Source: Candidatus Latescibacterota bacterium (GTDB lineage Bacteria > Krumholzibacteriota > Krumholzibacteriia > WVZY01). Taken from it: a DNA stretch of 39,665 bases. Made by a program: the position numbers and the translations under genes. Below the pieces are notes generated by a model, which ran no database searches, was not told the DNA's origin, and worked only from the letters and a program-made list of their open reading frames with translations. Of the stretch, positions 6,039-13,701 are shown piece after piece (positions within the stretch are counted from its first letter, which is position 1; each line of letters opens with the position of its first letter). Location of the stretch: NCBI GenBank assembly GCA_020352495.1, contig CP070677.1, forward strand, positions 1,862,959 through 1,902,623, given 5' to 3'.

Positions 6039-6896
6039 CTAGCCGAGTACGTCGTTCAGCCGACCACTTCTAAAGCCCTCGAGATCGAGCGTGACGTACT
6101 CGAATCCGATCGTTTTCAGCCGTTCCACAATCCTCTCCCACACCCCATCCCTCAACAGACGCGTGTGATCCTCGACCGGGGTCTCGATCCGGGCGAGATT
6201 CCCGTGATGCCGGACGCGACATATCTTCAGCCCCAGGTCCTTCAACACGTTCTCCGCGGCCTCGATCTGCGCCAGTTTCTCGATCGTGACTTCTTCGAAA
6301 TACGGGATTCTCGACGCGAGACATGGAGAGGCAGGTTTGTCCCACAGCAACAGGCCGAGCCCCCGGGCCAGTTCCCGAACCGTGTTCTTGTTCAGTCCTG
6401 CCTCCACCAGTGGAGCAACAACCTGATTCTCGCCGGCGGCCACCTCGCCCGGTCGATAGTCCGCGCCGTCATCCAGGTTCGAGCCGTAGGCAACGACCGA
6501 GAACCCCCGATCCGATGCGACGCGGCGAATCTTTCCGAAAAGCTCGGACTTGCAATGATAACAACGGTCGGGGTTGTTCCTACGGTAATGTTTGTTTTGG
6601 ATTTCGTTGGTTTCGATCCGCTCGAAGGGAATCCCATGTCGCGTCAAAAACTCGATGGCCGCCTCTTCCTCTCTCTTGGGAAACGAAGGTGAGATCCCGA
6701 GGACCGAAAGCATACGGTCGCCCAAGACATCCCAGGCGACAAAAGCCAGCAATCCCGAATCCACACCACCGGAGAACGCCACGGCCACCGACCCGTATCC
6801 CTCGATGATTTGTCTAAGCCTTTCGTACGCTCCCCTGACCTCGTCGGATGAGATCCCCGTGTCGAGCACCGATCGTTTATTTTGTTCAATTCCCAT
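6039..6896 (-). CDS. larE: LarE-type ATP-dependent sulfur transferase (PP-loop)
   Basis: 285 residues, the usual LarE length. The PP-loop SGGVDS at residues 42-47 binds ATP. The PASPCLASRIPYFEEVTIEKL block (C192) matches the conserved LarE region that carries the cysteine. A second pair, C112-x-x-C115 (DRCYHCKSELF), would give three cysteines, as in LarE proteins proposed to hold a 4Fe-4S cluster rather than to sacrifice a cysteine; whether that holds here is inference. In known systems LarE sulfurates pyridinium-dicarboxylate mononucleotide to make the nickel-pincer cofactor of lactate racemase and relatives. No larB, larC or larA lies in the window. The gene overlaps the end of mltG by 11 bases and is followed at 11 bases by the small membrane gene. 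Alternative: another PP-loop enzyme with a thiolation role. Confidence 0.88.
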   Translation of the reverse strand: MGIEQNKRSVLDTGISSDEVRGAYERLRQIIEGYGSVAVAFSGGVDSGLLAFVAWDVLGDRMLSVLGISPSFPKREEEAAIEFLTRHGIPFERIETNEIQNKHYRRNNPDRCYHCKSELFGKIRRVASDRGFSVVAYGSNLDDGADYRPGEVAAGENQVVAPLVEAGLNKNTVRELARGLGLLLWDKPASPCLASRIPYFEEVTIEKLAQIEAAENVLKDLGLKICRVRHHGNLARIETPVEDHTRLLRDGVWERIVERLKTIGFEYVTLDLEGFRSGRLNDVLG

Positions 6897-7917
6897 CTTG
6901 CCCCGCCGATCTTGATCTCTTGACCTTCTGGATAGCCGAAAGATGATCCTCGAGAGTCAACGAGAATATATGTCCTCCATTACCCTCCGCAACAAAATAA
7001 ATCGCGTGACACGTTGTATCCGGGTAGAGCGTTGCCCGTATCGCCGCCTCTCCCGGATTGCAGATTGGACCCGGTGGAAGACCTTCGTATCGATACGTGT
7101 TGTATGGTGAGTCGATCTCCAGGTCCTTATAATACAGCCTTCCCTTATATCCCCCCATACCATACGCAACGGTCGGGTCCGCCTCCAGCCTCATTCCCCG
7201 TCTCAGTCGGTTGTGGTAAACCGCCGACACCAGCGGCAGTTCTTTGGGCAGCCGTGTTTCCGCTTCGACGATCGAAGCGAGGGTCAAAACCTCGTGCCGA
7301 CTCAGCTCGATCTCACGGGCTCGTTTGCGCAGCTCATCGTCGAAGACTTCTTCCAGGCGTCTCACCATCATCCGGACGATCTCGCGTGGGGATGATCCCC
7401 AGGGAATCAGGTACGTGTCCGGAAAGAGATACCCTTCGAGTGTCGGCCCCGGCACATTCAGCTCCGTGCGAAGATCCGGATCCACGAACAGATCGGTAAT
7501 CGAGGTGGAATCAGTGCTGAATTCTGCAGCGAGTACGCCGGCGATTTCCCGGATCATGAACCCTTCGGGGATTGTAACGGACACTTTGTGAATATCACCC
7601 ATCACGAGTTTCTTGATTATGTCCCGCGGACTCTCGTCACGTGCGATGTTGTACGTACCCGCTTTCACCTGTCGGTCGTACCTCCGAAGCCACGCATACA
7701 GACTGACCGCCCGCCGGTGTTTGATCAAACCCTCTTCCGACAGCCGCCTGGCGATCACCGAGAACGGCTCTCCACTGTTTACTGTGAACAGCACCGGCAC
7801 CGGGGCGGTTTCGGACACCTCGGGTGCCGTGCGTACGATCTTGATGAGCGTCAACATTGATATGATGACTATCACCATGGCGAGGCCGACAGTGATGAGC
7901 AGTACACGCTTGATCAA
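6886..7917 (-). CDS. mltG: Endolytic murein transglycosylase MltG (YceG-like)
   Basis: 343 residues. One N-terminal membrane helix (residues 4-27) anchors the protein in the inner membrane with the rest in the periplasm. A LysM-like part follows (VLFTVNSGEPFSVIARRLSEEG, about 42-63). The catalytic block LTLASIVEAE puts the glutamate at residue 218, followed by YHNRL and LEADPTVAYG. MltG cuts nascent glycan strands and so sets glycan chain length. The start is TTG at 7917 after GGGAGGAG. Its TTGA overlaps the TGA stop of yqgF (7916-7914), so the two are coupled. The yqgF-mltG neighbourhood is common in bacteria. The C-terminus overlaps larE by 11 bases. Confidence 0.95.
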   Translation of the reverse strand: MIKRVLLITVGLAMVIVIISMLTLIKIVRTAPEVSETAPVPVLFTVNSGEPFSVIARRLSEEGLIKHRRAVSLYAWLRRYDRQVKAGTYNIARDESPRDIIKKLVMGDIHKVSVTIPEGFMIREIAGVLAAEFSTDSTSITDLFVDPDLRTELNVPGPTLEGYLFPDTYLIPWGSSPREIVRMMVRRLEEVFDDELRKRAREIELSRHEVLTLASIVEAETRLPKELPLVSAVYHNRLRRGMRLEADPTVAYGMGGYKGRLYYKDLEIDSPYNTYRYEGLPPGPICNPGEAAIRATLYPDTTCHAIYFVAEGNGGHIFSLTLEDHLSAIQKVKRSRSAGQDGN

Positions 7918-8321
7918 CGGCTCCTCCCAAGGTAATCAAGATAGCTCTGCAGGATGATCACGGCCGCGATCTTGTCGACCGCGCTCTTGGCCGCCCGATG
8001 CCCCCTGAGCACCCGCTTCGCCTCTTCGCTCGAAAAACGCTCGTCCCAAAGCGTCACCTTGACCGAGAGCCTTTCCTGCAAAACATCAGCGAGTTCCCGC
8101 GCCATCACGCCCGACGCGCCTTCGCCACCGGAGAGCCCAATCGGGTATCCGATCACGATCTCGGCAACGTCATACTCCTCGACCAGCCTTTTTGTGAAAT
8201 CGACGAGATCGTCTCCGCTCTTCCTGTCGAACGTCTCAAGACCTTGGGCCGTGATGCCCAACTCGTCGCTTACGGCGAACCCAACACGCCGCTCTCCGTG
8301 ATCGATCCCCAGTATGCGCAT
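7914..8321 (-). CDS. ruvX: YqgF/RuvX-family RNase H-like nuclease
   Basis: 135 residues, a typical length. It opens MRILGIDHGERRVGFAVSD, the DxGxxRxG-type start of the RNase H fold. EIVIGYPIGLSGGEG and TLWDERFSSEEAKRVLRG follow, and DKIAAVIILQSYLDY closes, all family landmarks. Acidic residues D7 and D(E) in WDER, with D near 119, are candidate metal ligands. The family acts in 16S rRNA 5' maturation and has been called a putative Holliday junction resolvase. ATG 8321 follows GGAGA. A long inverted repeat (8337-8444) ends immediately upstream of that Shine-Dalgarno and separates this gene from the phosphatase gene before it. Confidence 0.93.
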   Translation of the reverse strand: MRILGIDHGERRVGFAVSDELGITAQGLETFDRKSGDDLVDFTKRLVEEYDVAEIVIGYPIGLSGGEGASGVMARELADVLQERLSVKVTLWDERFSSEEAKRVLRGHRAAKSAVDKIAAVIILQSYLDYLGRSR

Positions 8322-8336
8322 GTGTACTTGTCTCCG

Positions 8337-8444
8337 CGGTGGTTGGTGCGGCGTCTGTCCTCTCTCCGCTGCGGTCGGCTACGCGCCTGCGGCGCGGGAT
8401 CCTCCCTTGCTCCGAGCAACGGACAGACGCCGCACCAACCACCG
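8337..8444. repeat. 108-bp palindromic element, 24-bp perfect arms
   Basis: Arms at 8337-8360 and 8421-8444 are perfect reverse complements (CGGTGGTTGGTGCGGCGTCTGTCC). They flank a 60-bp GC-rich centre that has its own smaller self-complementary parts. The element fills nearly all of the gap between the phosphatase stop (8480) and the yqgF Shine-Dalgarno. There is no T-run after the stem on either strand. It looks like a non-autonomous or REP/MITE-like element, or a very strong mRNA hairpin. No transposase gene or second copy is in the window. Confidence 0.8.
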
Positions 8445-8479
8445 TCAGTTCGTTATTCCACGAGGGACATGCCCTACCG

Positions 8480-10747
8480 CTACTCTCTCTTCAACACGAC
8501 GAGCGTCAGGTCGTCCTGGTACTCGCCTTCCCTCGAAAATTCCCTCACTTCGACGAGAATACTCGAACAGAGATCTCTGGAGTTCATGTCCCCGCTTCGC
8601 TCCAGTGTGTTTCGAAGCCGCTCCTCGCCAAAGCTCTCGCCGTCCGTTGTCGCCGCGTCGATGATCCCGTCAGTATAAAGAATAAGTGTGCCCCCATTTG
8701 GAATCCTGCAGGAGGTTTCCGTATACGAGTAGTCCTTTATACATCCGATGATCGTCCCGCCCCCGCCAAGCTGGCGGATGCCTTCCCTTGAAACAAGATA
8801 GGGGAACTCATGGCCCGCACTGGCGTACTTCATCTCACCATCGCCGAGTTTTACGACGCCGTAGAAGACGGTCGCGAACTCTTCGGCCGACGTACTCTCA
8901 TAGAGGAGAGAGTTGATCCTTTGGAGCATGTCCGCGGGTCGTTCCCTCACGTCGGCGTTCGAATTCACCGCCGCCCTGAGTGTTGCCATCAGAAGCGACG
9001 CCGGCATCCCTTTTCCCGATACATCCGCAACGACGAGGACAAGCGTCCCATCATCGAGGAGTTGGAAGTCATAGTAGTCGCCCCCGACGTGGCGAGCCGG
9101 GATCGTCGAGGCACTGAGATCATATCCGGCAATGTGTGGCGAGGACCCGGGTAGCAACCGTGATTGCACCCGCCTCGCGATTTGAAGTTCCTCTTCGAGA
9201 ACCTTTTTCTCGACGTTTTCGCGGAGCAATCGAACGTTGTCGAGAGCGACCCCGATTTGGTCGGATATAACAGACAACATGGCGAGCTCCTCGGCACCGT
9301 ACCTCAACCCGTGCGTCTTCTCACCGAGCGCGACAAAACCGATGCATTTTCGCTCTCTCATGATAGGAACCAATACTTCATCCTCGCCGACCAGGGCTTC
9401 GACCTCCGCTTCCCTCTCTCTCGCGAGATCATCGTTCGATTGATCACGGGCAGACCCCTGCGACCCTGCGTTATCGTCCCACAATCGCCCCTTTTCGGCG
9501 AGCTTTAGAATCTCGTGTCGCATGATCGGTTCCCCGATTTGCTCCAGTATCCCGACCAGATTCTCGGTCCGAGTTCCTTCGCCGCCAAGGTTGAGACTCA
9601 CCGAAGTTGCATCGAGTATATCCTGCAGCCTGCTCTGAAGCAGACGCTCGAGCTCGTCCTCGCTCGTCACATTGGAAATCTCGCTTCCCAGTCCCTTGAA
9701 TCGCTGCTGCAGGTCATCCTTTCCCTTCAATAATATACGTTCGAGCATTTCTTCGATCCGAAGAAGTGTTGGCTGAAACGCAATGATCGTAAGAATGATG
9801 AAACCGGTTTCGAACGCCTCCTTGCTCACGACACTATATTGGCCAAAAAAGTCACTCACCGGTTTGACGACAAGGAGGTAAACCGCCGCGAACATCAGCG
9901 CGGCCCCGCCATAAAGCACGCTCCGACGTGCTACATGCCGAATGCCGAGAAATTGTTGCTTGACCACGGCATACGCGACGGATCCACCGCCGGCAACAAG
10001 AGAGAAATTGATCAGCGCGAGACTCATGTTCTCTGATCCCAGCCTCCCCGGGGCCATTGGGATCAGTTTGGCGAGAGTGTAGCCGATGATGCTGACCGTC
10101 AGCCCGACGAGCACGGTCTTCAGCTGACCCGTGATTCGAGGGTTCACGTGGAGTCTCATACTTCTTGTAATGAAATAGAGACCGGCGGACGCATAAAGGA
10201 TATTTACGATAAGGAACAGTTGCTTGTGGAGTTTTACGAGCGTTGTGAACAACACCGAGACGATACTACCCGCGCCAGACAACGACAGCGTTCGCTCACC
10301 TACCGAGACCTCTCTTTCCAAAGGGAGATTCTTGGACATATCGAGGACGCTTTTCAAAACACCCTCCCCCGCCATGATGGTCACAAGGTGGAAGATGTAA
10401 GGGGCAAACAGAATGAGGCCAAAGAATGTGGAGTTTCTGATCACGCCATACTCCCGCGGGTACGACAGTGCAAACAAAAGCAGCGAGGGGAAATAAAACT
10501 CCCAAAGATACTCGAAGTTTTCCACCATCGACCGATACACCATGGCATCCTCCCTGAGCGTGCTTTGGAGTATGATGCTTGTGGCGCTGAGGATGGGGCC
10601 AAGACCGGCAAAGAAGAGTATCAGGGCTGTGGCCCGGGTGGGAGTACTGCTTGTTCCGGTCCGAAGAATGGTGAGTCCGAGGAGAAATATGAAAACGCCA
10701 CCGGTGAGGTAGAAGATCGAGAGCAGAAGCGTATAGGAATCACCCAT
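8480..10747 (-). CDS. Membrane-anchored GAF plus PP2C-type (RsbU/SpoIIE) phosphatase
   Basis: 755 residues from ATG 10747; a TTG eight codons upstream (10771) is open but no better supported. The first ~310 residues hold eight to nine hydrophobic helices, a 7TM-receptor-like sensor domain. A helical linker and GAF-like domain follow (about 340-520, with CIGFVALGEK), then the linker QIARRVQSRLLPG typical of RsbU enzymes. The SpoIIE phosphatase is at about 560-755, with GGDYYDF, ADVSGKGMPASLLMA, YASAGHEFPYL, LILYTDGIIDA and DDLTLVVLK; the aspartates in GDYYD, ADVSGKG, YTDG and DDLT are the Mn/Mg ligands. In partner-switching systems such enzymes dephosphorylate STAS antagonists. The cognate STAS and RsbW-like genes lie directly upstream in the same direction. 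The ligand of the membrane domain is unknown. Confidence 0.93.
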   Translation of the reverse strand: MGDSYTLLLSIFYLTGGVFIFLLGLTILRTGTSSTPTRATALILFFAGLGPILSATSIILQSTLREDAMVYRSMVENFEYLWEFYFPSLLLFALSYPREYGVIRNSTFFGLILFAPYIFHLVTIMAGEGVLKSVLDMSKNLPLEREVSVGERTLSLSGAGSIVSVLFTTLVKLHKQLFLIVNILYASAGLYFITRSMRLHVNPRITGQLKTVLVGLTVSIIGYTLAKLIPMAPGRLGSENMSLALINFSLVAGGGSVAYAVVKQQFLGIRHVARRSVLYGGAALMFAAVYLLVVKPVSDFFGQYSVVSKEAFETGFIILTIIAFQPTLLRIEEMLERILLKGKDDLQQRFKGLGSEISNVTSEDELERLLQSRLQDILDATSVSLNLGGEGTRTENLVGILEQIGEPIMRHEILKLAEKGRLWDDNAGSQGSARDQSNDDLAREREAEVEALVGEDEVLVPIMRERKCIGFVALGEKTHGLRYGAEELAMLSVISDQIGVALDNVRLLRENVEKKVLEEELQIARRVQSRLLPGSSPHIAGYDLSASTIPARHVGGDYYDFQLLDDGTLVLVVADVSGKGMPASLLMATLRAAVNSNADVRERPADMLQRINSLLYESTSAEEFATVFYGVVKLGDGEMKYASAGHEFPYLVSREGIRQLGGGGTIIGCIKDYSYTETSCRIPNGGTLILYTDGIIDAATTDGESFGEERLRNTLERSGDMNSRDLCSSILVEVREFSREGEYQDDLTLVVLKRE

Positions 10748-10879
10748 TTGGACTAACTCGACGTCACGCAAGGGAAGGCGGTCACTTTTTTAGTACGCCC
10801 GGCCGGACTCAAAGGTTCCCCGGTGTGCCGGGTTTGCCTGTCCGGTCGATGAGCTGAGCGACACGCGGTGAGCCCCGTT

Positions 10880-11323
10880 TCAGGAGTCATCCTCGGCGGT
10901 TCCGCCGCAGGCTTTGGTTAGCTCAACGCACAATCCGGTCTTTGGATTAAACGAGTAATTTAGCTGGTCCGTGAACGCCTGCATGATCATAATGCCGCGG
11001 CCTCGTTCACTGAGGGGATCCGGCGGAGGTGCATGGGAAAGATATTTTTTGAAGTCAAAACCCTTGCCTTGATCGTGCACGCGGCTAATGATCCGTCTCT
11101 GGTTCAACTCGACGGTGATTCGGACTCGTTTTTTCCTTCCGTACTTGTTGCCGTGTTCGATCGCGTTGGTGCACGCTTCGACAAGAGCGGTACTGAAATC
11201 ATCGATCCACTTCTGGGCACAGGAGAACTCCCGGGCAAGGTCTTGAACGGCAGCATCCACCGCGCCCAGGTACTTGAAATCGCTGGGAATAATCAGCTCC
11301 ATGACATTGTGTTGTCCGGCCAT
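10880..11323 (-). CDS. RsbW-like anti-sigma / serine kinase (HATPase_c)
   Basis: 147 residues. ATG 11323 follows AGGTG. It has the GHKL ATPase N-box EACTNAIEHGNKYG, the G1 box DQGKGFDF and the G2-like GRGIMIMQAF, in the short layout of RsbW/SpoIIAB-type kinases. These bind a sigma factor or other target and are released when they bind an unphosphorylated STAS protein, which they also phosphorylate. It starts 21 bases after the STAS gene at 11345-11695 and is followed by the phosphatase gene. No sigma factor gene is in the window, so its target is unknown. Confidence 0.92.
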   Translation of the reverse strand: MAGQHNVMELIIPSDFKYLGAVDAAVQDLAREFSCAQKWIDDFSTALVEACTNAIEHGNKYGRKKRVRITVELNQRRIISRVHDQGKGFDFKKYLSHAPPPDPLSERGRGIMIMQAFTDQLNYSFNPKTGLCVELTKACGGTAEDDS

Positions 11324-11344
11324 CGATACACCTGCTTGCGGAGA

Positions 11345-11695
11345 TTATTCCTTGCTTTTTCTGAGGTATTCGGCGGCGTCTTCCTCGCCCTCAAACGCTT
11401 GGAAAAGCAGATTGAGCTTGGTGACGTAAAGGATACTGTCGATCCTGTCACCGACGTTGCAGAGCACCAGATCGCCACCGGCCTTGCGGACGGATGTGTA
11501 CCCGCTGATCAGAATTCCCAAACCGGTGCTGTTGATCCAGTCCACCTTCTTGAGGTTTACGATGATGTTCATCTTGCCGTCGCTCACCAACTCTTTGAAG
11601 ATGTTACGGAACGTCTCCGCTTCCGGACCGCCCGTGAGCTTTCCCTGTAATTCCAGAACCACGGCGCCGTACAACTCTTTCTGGGTGACCTTCAA
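11345..11695 (-). CDS. STAS-domain anti-sigma factor antagonist (RsbV-like), copy 1
   Basis: 116 residues. The start is TTG 11695, supported by AAGGAGG at 7 bases; no in-frame ATG lies near. The chain opens MKVTQKELYGAVVLELQGKLTGGPEAE and holds VDWINSTGLGILISG, where the serine of N-S-T-G is at the phosphorylation site known from RsbV and SpoIIAA. It is about 60% alike with the STAS protein at 11918-12262 (GKLTGGPEAETFR is identical). The two are recent duplicates and may respond to different signals or compete for one kinase. Two GTTCGAAC palindromes sit just upstream. Confidence 0.93.
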   Translation of the reverse strand: MKVTQKELYGAVVLELQGKLTGGPEAETFRNIFKELVSDGKMNIIVNLKKVDWINSTGLGILISGYTSVRKAGGDLVLCNVGDRIDSILYVTKLNLLFQAFEGEEDAAEYLRKSKE

Positions 11696-11718
11696 GTCCT
11701 CGCCTCCTTCATTGATTG

Positions 11719-11746
11719 TGCGTTCGAACCGTCCCTGCGTTCGAAC
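11719..11746. repeat. Two TGCGTTCGAAC repeats, 17 bp apart, before STAS copy 1
   Basis: Copies at 11719-11729 and 11736-11746 each contain the 8-bp palindrome GTTCGAAC. The 17-bp period is about 1.6 helix turns. They lie 24-51 bases before the TTG start in a 222-bp gap that interrupts the otherwise tight operon. A regulator site is possible; there is no direct proof. Confidence 0.45.
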
Positions 11747-11917
11747 TCGGCACGGTTACGGGGCGCCCGGTGAAACTCGAGCAAGCAGACTTCTCAACGC
11801 GCCCGACGCTCTTGTCTTGGTCGCGTATCACCCGATCGGCTCAGACGTCTAACCCCTCACCAAACCGTTCGGGGCCCATGTTGAGTGCGACCTGGTATCG
11901 CCTCTACCGAAATACTA

Positions 11918-12262
11918 TTATGACTTTTTGAAAAACTCCACGGCTTCGTCTTCGTTGGCCGCGATTTTGAAAATGTGATCCAACCGAAGGACGTTGAACA
12001 CCTGCTGGGTCCTCTCGCCGACACGCACGATCACGAATTCACCCCCGGCTTCACGCACCGTTTTGTATCCGCGGATCAATATCCCGATCCCCGTGCTCGA
12101 GATCCACTCGATATCCCTCAAGTTTATGATGACATGTTTCTTGTCCTGTTGGACCAGGCTCTTGAAAAGATCCCGAAAGGTCTCCGCCTCGGGGCCGCCC
12201 GTAAGTTTACCCTTGAGGTCCAAAGTCACATATCCCTCGTAATCTCTCTGACTGAACTTCAA
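11918..12262 (-). CDS. STAS-domain anti-sigma factor antagonist (RsbV-like), copy 2
   Basis: 114 residues. The start is TTG 12262, 8 bases after AAGGAGG. The TTGA at the start includes the TGA stop of rluD (12261-12259), so the genes are translationally coupled. The site IEWISSTGIGILIRG keeps the phosphorylatable serine. KLTGGPEAETFRDLFKSLV aligns with copy 1 (KLTGGPEAETFRNIFKELV). Likely partners are the RsbW-like kinase at 10880 and the phosphatase at 8480. Confidence 0.93.
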   Translation of the reverse strand: MKFSQRDYEGYVTLDLKGKLTGGPEAETFRDLFKSLVQQDKKHVIINLRDIEWISSTGIGILIRGYKTVREAGGEFVIVRVGERTQQVFNVLRLDHIFKIAANEDEAVEFFKKS

Positions 12263-13269
12263 CCTCTCACCTCCTTGGATGAGGTCTCGCGGTATAACAT
12301 TTCCAGTGCAAGCCGCATATCCTCCGGCAGCGCCGTCGTGAATTCCAGCCTATCGCCCGTTGAGGGGTGGCTCAAAGAAATCTTCGAGGCGTGGAGGGCC
12401 TGTCGCTGCATTACCTTGAGCAGAGCGTTGAGCTTGGAGCGAATCCTCGCGTTCGATGAGACACCTTTGATTCTACGCCCGCCGTAGACAGGGTCACCGA
12501 GAATCGGATGGGATACGTGCGCAAGATGCACTCGAATCTGATGAGTCCTGCCCGTAAATGTAGTGACCCGAATATAATCGAAATGCTCAAGGGTGTCCAC
12601 CACAAACACCTCGGTGCGCGCCTCACGCCCTCCCCGCTTTGCGACAGCCATCTTCTGGCGGTGCACGGGATGACGGCCAATCGGGTCGTCGATGGTCCGG
12701 TGCCGGACACCCAGGTGCCCCCACGACAATGCGTGATAAATCTTTTGAACCTGCCGCGACTTGAGCTGTTCTGTCAGGCTTTTGTAGGCGGCGTCGTTTT
12801 TTGCGACGACGAGTAGACCCGACGTGTCCTTATCCAAACGATGAACGACACCGGGACGTTCTGGCCTCCCAATTTGTGACAGCTGTACCCCGCACCCCAG
12901 AAGAGCGTTGATCACGGTGCCCTCCCAATTGCCGTGCGCCGGGTGGACGACCATCCCCGCCTCCTTGTTGATGACGATCAGATCATCGTCTTCGTAGACT
13001 AAATGAAGCGGAATATCTTGGGGGATCGGTTGCTTTTGGCTCTCATCCACCGGCGGGAGAGAGATCCGGATCGCCTCGCCGGCCTTCACCGGATAACGAT
13101 CGGGGTGTGCCACGCCATCGACGAGAATTCGACCTTCGCTATTGTGTTTCTGTATTTGGTTTCTCGAAAGTTCCTCGATATGTGAGGCGCAGAATATGTC
13201 GAGGCGGAGACCCTCTTCATCGGGGCCGACTACAAGCAGTGTTTGGAAGCTACGGTCGTTTTGACTCAC
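12259..13269 (-). CDS. rluD: 23S rRNA pseudouridine synthase, RluD family
   Basis: 336 residues from GTG 13269, inside the end of lspA (20-base overlap). Further upstream the frame stays open but yields sequence unlike the family. An S4 RNA-binding domain lies at about 20-80 (GLRLDIFCASHIEELSRNQIQKH). The synthase domain has VVHPAHGNWEGT, RPGVVHRLDKDTSGLLVVAK with the catalytic aspartate in RLDKDT, YHALSWG and GRTHQIRVHLAH. It should modify uridines of 23S rRNA helix 69 or a related site. The lspA-rluD order is common in bacteria. No strong Shine-Dalgarno precedes the GTG, consistent with coupling to lspA. Confidence 0.94.
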   Translation of the reverse strand: MSQNDRSFQTLLVVGPDEEGLRLDIFCASHIEELSRNQIQKHNSEGRILVDGVAHPDRYPVKAGEAIRISLPPVDESQKQPIPQDIPLHLVYEDDDLIVINKEAGMVVHPAHGNWEGTVINALLGCGVQLSQIGRPERPGVVHRLDKDTSGLLVVAKNDAAYKSLTEQLKSRQVQKIYHALSWGHLGVRHRTIDDPIGRHPVHRQKMAVAKRGGREARTEVFVVDTLEHFDYIRVTTFTGRTHQIRVHLAHVSHPILGDPVYGGRRIKGVSSNARIRSKLNALLKVMQRQALHASKISLSHPSTGDRLEFTTALPEDMRLALEMLYRETSSKEVRG

Positions 13270-13699
13270 GTCTGAGCGAGTAGGTGATGATGAGCAAAAT
13301 GCCGCCCAATGTAACGGCGGTATCGGCGAAATTGTAAACGGGCCACCGATGAGAACCCAGACCCATATCGATAAAATCAATCACGTGTCCGGGGTAGATA
13401 CGATCGATCAGATTACCCAAGGCCCCCCCGAGGATCATCCCCAAGAAGACCCGCTTCGCGAGGCTCTCGCCCCGCATCCTCTGGGCCAAAAAAATGATGA
13501 AAATCGAGGCTATGACGCTCGAAATGATCAAGAAAACACGTCCGCCCTGGAGCATACCAAAGGCGGCGCCCGCGTTTCGAACGAGCGTGATCCGTAACAC
13601 TCCGTCGATAACGTCGAAATTCTTGCCCAGAGCCCAGAAGAACTGTTTCGAGACTTGATCGAGGAGAACGACGATCAAGGCTGGCAGAAGAAACCCCAC
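13250..13699 (-). CDS. lspA: Prolipoprotein signal peptidase (signal peptidase II)
   Basis: 149 residues from GTG 13699, 6 bases after AAAGGAG. A TTG two codons earlier abuts the Shine-Dalgarno and is too close. There are four membrane helices. Family blocks are DQVSK, RNAGAAFGML, GGALGNLIDRI, VIDFIDMG and YNFADTAVT; the aspartates in VIDF and FADT are the catalytic pair of this aspartic protease. It cleaves lipoprotein signal peptides before the lipid-modified cysteine. Its substrates include the lipoproteins encoded at 36635 and 39040 in this window. It lies directly after the dksA-like gene and overlaps rluD. Confidence 0.96.
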   Translation of the reverse strand: MGFLLPALIVVLLDQVSKQFFWALGKNFDVIDGVLRITLVRNAGAAFGMLQGGRVFLIISSVIASIFIIFLAQRMRGESLAKRVFLGMILGGALGNLIDRIYPGHVIDFIDMGLGSHRWPVYNFADTAVTLGGILLIITYSLRRESKRP

Positions 13700-13701
13700 A
13701 T

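Noticed and set aside
8337-8444. Inverted repeat read as an intrinsic terminator of the phosphatase gene
   Set aside because: No T-run follows either arm and the 60-bp centre is too long for a terminator loop. Kept as a repeat element instead.
11719-11746. LexA/SOS box of the CGAAC-N4-GTTCG type
   Set aside because: The half-sites face each other with 9 bases between (CGAAC-N9-GTTCG) or none (GTTCGAAC), not 4, and the genes are not DNA-repair genes.
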